From Rhodocyclaceae bacterium (GTDB taxonomy: Bacteria; Pseudomonadota; Gammaproteobacteria; Burkholderiales; Rhodocyclaceae), in the NCBI GenBank assembly GCA_025361105.1, contig JANYAW010000027.1:1-19320 (forward strand): 19,320 nucleotides of DNA, written 5' to 3'. The position numbers and the translations under genes are program-made. The notes beneath the pieces are model-generated. The model had not been told where the DNA came from, made no database searches, and saw only the letters and a list, made by a program, of their open reading frames with translations. Numbering within the stretch: position 1 is the first letter of the stretch; each line of letters opens with the position of its first letter. This document shows positions 14,877-19,320 of this stretch, in pieces.

Positions 14877-14955
14877 GAATGTAAGCACATTCACAATTTC
14901 TATTGCAATGCCTTCCGCTAGAATCCAAACCTTCAATGTTTCGCTGGAGAATCTC

Positions 14956-15876
14956 ATGTCGATGTCCGACCGCGACGGTTTTATTTGGTACGACGGCAAG
15001 CTAGTGCCTTGGCGCGATGCGACGACACATGTGTTGACGCATTCGCTGCATTACGGCTTGTCGGTATTCGAAGGCGTGCGCGCTTATGACACGGTCAATG
15101 GCACGTCGATTTTTCGCTTGAAGGAACACACGGATCGGCTGTTCAATTCGGCGCACATCTACATGATGAAAATGCCGTACGACAAAGCGACGGTGATGGA
15201 CGCGCAACGTGAAGTGGTGCGGGCGAATAATTTGAAATCGGCCTACCTGCGCCCGATAGCGTTTTATGGTTCCGAGAAAATGGGCGTGTCGCCCAAGGGC
15301 GCGCAAGTGCATGTGGCAATTGCGGCGTGGGAGTGGGGCGCATATCTCGGCGAAGACGGCCTGGAGAAAGGCATCCGCGTCAAGACTGCGAGCTTTGCAC
15401 GGCATCATGTCAATGTAACCATGCCACGTGCCAAAGTTGCCAGCACCTATGCCAATTCGATTTTGGCCAATTTGGAAGCGACCACCGATGGTTACGACGA
15501 AGCGCTGCTGCTCGATACCGATGGCTTTGTCGCCGAAGGCGCGGGCGAGAATCTTTTCATCGTCCGCGATGGCGTGATTTTTGAGCCGGAAATTGCCTCG
15601 GCTTTGGCAGGCATTACCCGTGCCACGGTGCATACCTTGGCCAAAGATTTGGGCCTGGAAGTGCGCACGCGGCGGATGACGCGTGATGATATTTATATCG
15701 CCGATGAAGCATTCTTCACCGGCACGGCGGCCGAAGTGACACCAATACGTGAGCTGGACAATCGAGTGATCGGTGCGGGTAAACGCGGCCCGATTACGCA
15801 AAAAATCCAAAGTCTGTTTTTTGATGTGGTTGGCGGCAAAGTGCCATCGCATGCCGATTGGCTAACTGCGGTTTGA
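14956..15876 (+). CDS. ilvE: Branched-chain amino acid aminotransferase
   Basis: This PLP enzyme of 306 aa transfers amino groups to and from leucine, isoleucine and valine. Class IV signatures are present: DGKLVPWRDATTHVLTHSLHYGLSVFEGVRAY near the N-terminus (residues 13-44), YLRP and the PLP lysine, probably K160 in TMPRAKVAS, with EGAGENLF and the late FFTGTAAEVTPI motif. I chose the ATG at 14956 because GGAGA lies five bases upstream and homologues begin MSMxDRDGFIWYDG. The frame is open back to 14803 only by running through intergenic repeat DNA. A TAGAAT box at 14919-14924 may belong to its promoter, but no convincing -35 was found. It starts the ilvE, zinc-finger, waaF run. Confidence 0.96.
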   Translation: MSMSDRDGFIWYDGKLVPWRDATTHVLTHSLHYGLSVFEGVRAYDTVNGTSIFRLKEHTDRLFNSAHIYMMKMPYDKATVMDAQREVVRANNLKSAYLRPIAFYGSEKMGVSPKGAQVHVAIAAWEWGAYLGEDGLEKGIRVKTASFARHHVNVTMPRAKVASTYANSILANLEATTDGYDEALLLDTDGFVAEGAGENLFIVRDGVIFEPEIASALAGITRATVHTLAKDLGLEVRTRRMTRDDIYIADEAFFTGTAAEVTPIRELDNRVIGAGKRGPITQKIQSLFFDVVGGKVPSHADWLTAV

Positions 15877-15884
15877 GGTGAACG

Positions 15885-16124
15885 ATGAGTGCAACAAAGA
15901 ACGTAGTAGATAACGCAACAGCGACACCGAATGAAACTGCCACCGAGGTCGCGGTGACGGCACACGATTTGCCGCTGGCTTGTCCACGCCCCGGCGCACC
16001 GCTGTGGGCACGGCATCCGCGCGTGTTCATTGATGTACTCAGAAGCGAAACCGGCGAGGCCGCTTGCCCGTATTGCGGCACGCGTTATCGCTTTACCGGC
16101 GAGCGGCCTAGCGGCCATCACTAA
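15885..16124 (+). CDS. CHCC-type zinc-finger protein
   Basis: This 79-aa protein has a low-complexity N-terminus rich in Ala and Thr, then a CHCC zinc-binding domain: C33 (LACPRPG), a His in ARHPRVF, and the C-P-Y-C pair near residues 61-64 followed by GTRYRF. Family members lie next to ilvE and waaF in many Betaproteobacteria, and related folds occur in a small subunit of respiratory complex I. Its own role is not established. It starts 8 bp after ilvE with a nearby purine-rich GAGGTGA, so it is probably in the same operon. Confidence 0.88.
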   Translation: MSATKNVVDNATATPNETATEVAVTAHDLPLACPRPGAPLWARHPRVFIDVLRSETGEAACPYCGTRYRFTGERPSGHH

Positions 16125-16161
16125 TGCCGGTGGCAGCATCACGAATGCCGTTAGCATTGCT

Positions 16162-17202
16162 ATGAAAGTGCTGGTCGTCGCGCCATCGTGGATCGGCGAC
16201 AGCATCATGATGCAGCCCTTACTCACGCTGCTCAAACGGCATGAAACAAATATTAATATCACCGTGTTAGCGCCAGATTGGTCGGCACCCTTGCTGGCAA
16301 GAATGCCGGAAGTCGATGCGGTGATTGGCAATCCCTTCGCCCACGGTGAATTGAATTTGTCCGCACGACGCGCATTGGGACGGCGTATCTCCAGCACCAA
16401 CTGGCAAAAAGTTTACGTCTTGCCTAATTCTTGGAAGTCGGCGCTGGTGCCTTATTTCGCGGGAATTCCTGAGCGGATTGGCTATCACGGCGAAGCGCGT
16501 TTTTTCTTGCTCAACCAACGTCATCGCTATGACGAAAAAGCTTTGCCGCGTTTGGTTGATCGCTACGCCGCATTGGCCGGATATGGTGCTACCGAACCTA
16601 CACCGCATCCTCGTTTGCGGTCTTCGACCGAGCAACAAACGGCGACGCGGGTGGCTTTGGGTTTGCCATCCAGCATGCAGTCGATAGTGTTTTGCCCGGG
16701 TGCTGAATTCGGCCCGGCCAAGCGTTGGCCAGCGCGTCATTTCGCCGAATTGGCGAAGCGATTTTGCGCACAGGAAGCCGCATCAGAAATTACTGGTAAT
16801 CGCGAAATTTTGTTGTTGGGTTCAAGTAAAGATATTCCCGTTGCCGACGAAATCGTGCAACTTTCCGGTGGCCTCTGCACCAATTTATGTGGCCGCACCA
16901 CACTGGAGCAAGCAATCGATTTAATCGCCGCCAGCAGCTTGGTAGTGAGCAATGATTCGGGCTTGATGCACGTCGCCGCCGCGTTGGATAAGCCGCTGTT
17001 GGCACTCTATGGTTCGTCTAGCCCGGACTACACGCCACCGCTGTCGCCGACTGCGAAAATTCTTAGCCGTCAGTTGGCTTGCAGTCCGTGTTTCAAACGC
17101 GAATGTCCGCTCGGGCATTTTGATTGTTTGAATGGATTGTTGCCCGCCGAAGTTGAAACTGCGGCGCATGCTATCGTTACTTTTTCGGTAACTTCGCACT
17201 AA
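16162..17202 (+). CDS. waaF: ADP-heptose:LPS heptosyltransferase II
   Basis: WaaF adds the second L-glycero-D-manno-heptose to the LPS inner core at the cytoplasmic face of the inner membrane. The 346-aa product begins MKVLVVAPSWIGDSIMMQPL with the conserved Asp at 13. It has VLPNSWKSALVPYFAGIPERIGY (86-108), PGAEFGPAKRWP in the nucleotide-sugar domain and NDSGLMHVAAALDKP with GSSSPDYTPP in the C-terminal half, all typical of glycosyltransferase family 9. The frame is open back to 16030, but that part overlaps the zinc-finger gene and lacks homology, so I use the ATG at 16162. Residues 73-82 (GRRISSTNWQ) are encoded by copy E of the dispersed repeat, without changing the length compared with E. 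coli WaaF as I recall it. Confidence 0.95.
   Translation: MKVLVVAPSWIGDSIMMQPLLTLLKRHETNINITVLAPDWSAPLLARMPEVDAVIGNPFAHGELNLSARRALGRRISSTNWQKVYVLPNSWKSALVPYFAGIPERIGYHGEARFFLLNQRHRYDEKALPRLVDRYAALAGYGATEPTPHPRLRSSTEQQTATRVALGLPSSMQSIVFCPGAEFGPAKRWPARHFAELAKRFCAQEAASEITGNREILLLGSSKDIPVADEIVQLSGGLCTNLCGRTTLEQAIDLIAASSLVVSNDSGLMHVAAALDKPLLALYGSSSPDYTPPLSPTAKILSRQLACSPCFKRECPLGHFDCLNGLLPAEVETAAHAIVTFSVTSH
16379..16407 (+). repeat. Dispersed repeat, copy E (inside waaF)
   Basis: It has an exact ACGGCGT and the exact 14-mer CCAGCACCAACTGG. Over the 26-nt core it differs from copy A at three positions, all in the short stretch between the two blocks. It is read in a different frame from copies A and C. 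Confidence 0.75.
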
Positions 17203-17206
17203 ATTC

Positions 17207-17644
17207 GTGATGTCAAAAACCAAAATACTTGCCAGCGCACAGGATGTCGAAAACGCTTTTTACGACGCATTGGAGCGCGCCGATCTTGAGCTAATGATGT
17301 CGATTTGGGCCGACGACGAAGAGATTGTTTGCGTGCATCCCGGTGGCCCGCGACTTATTGGCTACGTGGCGATTCGTGATGCTTGGCGGAAAATTTTTGA
17401 ACATGGCAATCGATTGGAAATACGAATTTTGCATTTAAGCAAAGTCACTACGCCGTTTGCCGTTATGCACAGCGTGCTGGAAGAAATTCGCGTGCGCCTC
17501 AAATCCGATTTGATGGCTCCGGTAGCTGCAACGAACCTCTATGTGCGTGGTGCGATGGGCTGGCGCATGGTGAGTCATCACGCCTCGCCAGTGCCACCCT
17601 TGCCAGCCGAGCCAGCGAACGAGCCACCTAAAGTTTTGCATTGA
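17207..17644 (+). CDS. NTF2/SnoaL-like (DUF4440-type) protein
   Basis: This 145-aa protein (144 if the ATG at 17210 is used instead of GTG 17207) has the cone-shaped alpha+beta fold pattern of the SnoaL/NTF2 superfamily: an N-terminal helix (DVENAFYDALERADLELMMSIWADDEEIVCVHP), then GYVAIRDAWRKIF, and late strands ending GWRMVSHHASPVP. Such proteins bind small ligands or act as small enzymes, and the substrate cannot be told. The C-terminus is Pro/Ala-rich. It starts 4 bp after the waaF stop and ends 4 bp before the next gene, so it belongs to the same transcription unit. Confidence 0.82.
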   Translation: MMSKTKILASAQDVENAFYDALERADLELMMSIWADDEEIVCVHPGGPRLIGYVAIRDAWRKIFEHGNRLEIRILHLSKVTTPFAVMHSVLEEIRVRLKSDLMAPVAATNLYVRGAMGWRMVSHHASPVPPLPAEPANEPPKVLH

Positions 17645-17648
17645 CACG

Positions 17649-18650
17649 GTGTCGAAACGCCCTATGCGTGTTGAGTTTTCCGCTGACGCATACGGCCCCT
17701 ATCGTGCGCCATTTTGGCTAGCCGGCGGCAACATCCAAACGCTGTGGCCTTTGGTAATCAAGGGAGAGGCGCCCGCCTATCGACGCGAGCGCTGGCAAAC
17801 GCCCGACGATGATTTCATCGATCTCGATTGGGTCGATGCAACACCAACCGATGCAGCGGTGCCGACAGTGGTTCTGTTCCATGGGCTGGAAGGCAGCTCG
17901 GCTAGTCACTACGCGCGTGCGCTGATGCGGGCAGTCGCTGCGCGGCGCTGGCGTGGTGTGGTGGTGCATTTTCGTGGTTGCTCGGGCGAGCCAAATCAAC
18001 TGGTGCGCAGCTACCATTCCGGTGATTCGGCAGAGATCAATTGGATATTACGGCGTTTTAAATTCATGCTCGGCGCACCGATTTTTGCCGCTGGCGTTTC
18101 TCTCGGCGGCAATGCTTTGCTCAAATGGCTAGGCGAGCAAACGCACGCCGCGATTGAAATCATTGATGCGGCGGCGGCGATTTCAGCACCGCTGGATTTA
18201 GCCGCTGCAAGCCGCACCTTGGCGAAAGGATTCAATCAGATTTACACCAGGAATTTTCTGAACACGCTGATTCCGCGTGCGCTGGCAAAGGATCAACGCT
18301 TTCCTGGAATCATTGATGCGCCGCGTCTTAAAGCGGCACGCACGCTGGCTGATTTTGACGAGGCAGTGATCGCACCAGTGCATGGCTTTGCAGATGCCAA
18401 TGACTACTACGCTAAATGCAGTTCGAAGTCGTTACTGCGTTTCGTGTGCGTGCCAACGCTCGTTTTGAATGCAGCCAATGACCCCTTCCTGCCTGTCTCG
18501 GCGTTACCTGGTGCGGGGGATGTTTCCAGCGCTGTGCAATTAGAAATCCCGCCACACGGAGGGCACGTCGGATTTGTCAGCGCTAGGCCGCCGGGCAATA
18601 TTGCATGGTTGCCGCAGCGTTTGCTGGCGCATTTTGACGCGCATTTGTGA
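17649..18650 (+). CDS. YheT-family alpha/beta-fold hydrolase
   Basis: This 333-aa protein of the AB-hydrolase/YheT (UPF0017) family has the nucleophile elbow GVSLGGN with S151, an oxyanion region LFHGLEGSSASHYAR (76-90), RGCSGEPN, the family motif YHSGDSAEI, acid D278 (NAANDPF) and H306 (PPHGGHVGF). The intact triad suggests an active esterase, but the natural substrate is unknown. It starts at a GTG (17649), and an ATG at 17664 is an alternative. It lies 4 bp after the SnoaL-like gene. Confidence 0.92.
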   Translation: MSKRPMRVEFSADAYGPYRAPFWLAGGNIQTLWPLVIKGEAPAYRRERWQTPDDDFIDLDWVDATPTDAAVPTVVLFHGLEGSSASHYARALMRAVAARRWRGVVVHFRGCSGEPNQLVRSYHSGDSAEINWILRRFKFMLGAPIFAAGVSLGGNALLKWLGEQTHAAIEIIDAAAAISAPLDLAAASRTLAKGFNQIYTRNFLNTLIPRALAKDQRFPGIIDAPRLKAARTLADFDEAVIAPVHGFADANDYYAKCSSKSLLRFVCVPTLVLNAANDPFLPVSALPGAGDVSSAVQLEIPPHGGHVGFVSARPPGNIAWLPQRLLAHFDAHL

Positions 18651-18794
18651 CCGCTCGCGGCTGATTTTGGCGTGCCATAATTCATCACGGACTTTGCCGC
18701 ATCATCAATCTTTCGTATGACCAATTCCACTTCTGAACGCCGTCGTATTACGCGACAAGCCGGTTCCGCCTCTGAGCGACGACGGCTCGCGCGC

Positions 18795-19320
18795 ATGAAT
18801 ATTCCTGCTGCGCAAATTTTTAAAGCCTATGACATTCGCGGGATCGTTGGAGACACTTTGACTGCAGATGCGGTTCGCATGATCGGCCAAGCGATAGGCA
18901 GTGAGGCCCTGGCGCGCGGCATCAGCACGATAGCCGTCGGGCGCGATGGGCGACTCTCCGGCCCCGAGCTAACCAGTGCGCTGACCTTGGGCATTACTGG
19001 TGCTGGCGTGGATGTGATTGACATTGGTCGCGTACCCACGCCCATGTCTTATTTCGCCGCGCATCAGCTCGGTACCGAGAGCTGTGTCTCGGTGACCGGT
19101 AGCCACAATCCGTCGAATTACAACGGACTAAAAATCGTGCTGGCCGGACAGACGCTCTACGGCGACATGATTCAAGACCTGCGACGGCGTATCGTCAGCA
19201 ACAACTTGTGCGAAGGCAATGGCGGCGTGCGCCATGCCAATGTTACCGAGGCGTATTTGCAACGCATTTGCTCGGATGTCAAAGTCGCTCGACCGATGAA
19301 GCTGGTGGTCGATTGTGGCA
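18795..19320 (+). CDS. algC: Phosphomannomutase / phosphoglucomutase, 5' part
   Basis: This is an alpha-D-phosphohexomutase of the AlgC/ManB type, supplying mannose-1-P or glucose-1-P for polysaccharide and LPS. The part in the window starts MNIPAAQIFKAYDIRGIVGDTL and includes AVGRDGRLSGPEL and the phosphoserine loop TGSHNPSNYNG with S103. The gene runs off the right edge before the metal-binding loop. I chose the ATG at 18795 because homologues begin with IFKAYDIRG shortly after the start. The frame is open to an ATG at 18717, adding 26 residues with two similar Arg-rich units (SERRRITR and SERRRLAR). Neither start has a clear ribosome-binding site. Confidence 0.92.
   Translation, partial: MNIPAAQIFKAYDIRGIVGDTLTADAVRMIGQAIGSEALARGISTIAVGRDGRLSGPELTSALTLGITGAGVDVIDIGRVPTPMSYFAAHQLGTESCVSVTGSHNPSNYNGLKIVLAGQTLYGDMIQDLRRRIVSNNLCEGNGGVRHANVTEAYLQRICSDVKVARPMKLVVDCG

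Noticed and set aside
14803..14955. N-terminal extension of ilvE
   Set aside because: The open frame runs through intergenic repeat DNA (palindrome and copy D). The ATG at 14956 has a good ribosome-binding site and matches homologue starts.
15001..15852. 283-codon minus-strand frame
   Set aside because: It is entirely antisense to ilvE, rich in His, Arg and Gln as expected for a shadow frame, and has no motif.
16115..16157. Imperfect direct repeat (CATCACTAATGCCG and CATCACGAATGCCG) before waaF
   Set aside because: It is a short two-copy similarity without further copies or obvious role, probably chance or a small local duplication.
16030..16161. N-terminal extension of waaF
   Set aside because: It overlaps the zinc-finger gene in another frame. 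Homologues start with MKxLVxxPSWxGD, which is at 16162.

Overview
The window looks like a chromosomal segment of a Gram-negative betaproteobacterium. This rests on the ribF-ileS-lspA cluster, the neighbouring tsaE-amidase and queG genes, the ilvE / CHCC zinc-finger / waaF order, an LPS heptosyltransferase and an algC-type phosphomannomutase. The exact genus cannot be read from the sequence. No rRNA, tRNA, CRISPR array, transposase or integrase is visible.

Layout. (1) 1-5703, minus strand: tsaE, amiC-type amidase, ribF, ileS and the first codons of lspA, tightly packed with several overlaps. (2) 5698-6816, plus strand: queG, head-to-head with tsaE and tail-to-tail with the next gene. (3) 6741-10032, minus strand: nudJ-type Nudix hydrolase and mnmA (one operon), an HU gene with its own terminator, then a SpoIIAA-like protein coupled to a CGSGVT-type sulfurtransferase. 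(4) About 10033-14955, plus strand: an accessory cassette holding a HlyD/CvaA-type adaptor, a 61-aa double-glycine peptide precursor with a colicin-V-type leader, a small CPBP-like membrane protein (candidate immunity) and a C39-peptidase ABC transporter. (5) 14956-19320, plus strand: ilvE, a CHCC zinc-finger protein, waaF, an NTF2/SnoaL-like protein, a YheT-type hydrolase and the start of an algC-type phosphomannomutase.

The main discovery is region 4, a complete-looking class II microcin locus: peptide, leader-cleaving exporter, periplasmic adaptor and candidate self-protection. The outer-membrane TolC component is not in the window. The leader MRELAMNEVDMVSGG closely follows the colicin V leader, while I do not recognise the 46-aa mature part. 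The putative promoter of the adaptor gene has a perfect TTGACA box followed by a run of 12 C located inside the -35/-10 spacer, the layout of slipped-strand phase-variable promoters. Hairpins lie just before and just after the peptide gene and could set the ratio of peptide to transport and immunity proteins.

A second discovery is a short dispersed repeat, core ACGGCGTG-N4-CCAGCACCAACTGG. There are five clear copies and one degenerate copy in 19 kb. Two copies bracket the microcin cassette as direct repeats and two more lie at the ends of the ABC transporter gene. Others lie inside genes: one codes for part of the amidase signal peptide (SPVGAGNTPS), one for the C-terminus of the ABC transporter and one for an internal segment of WaaF.
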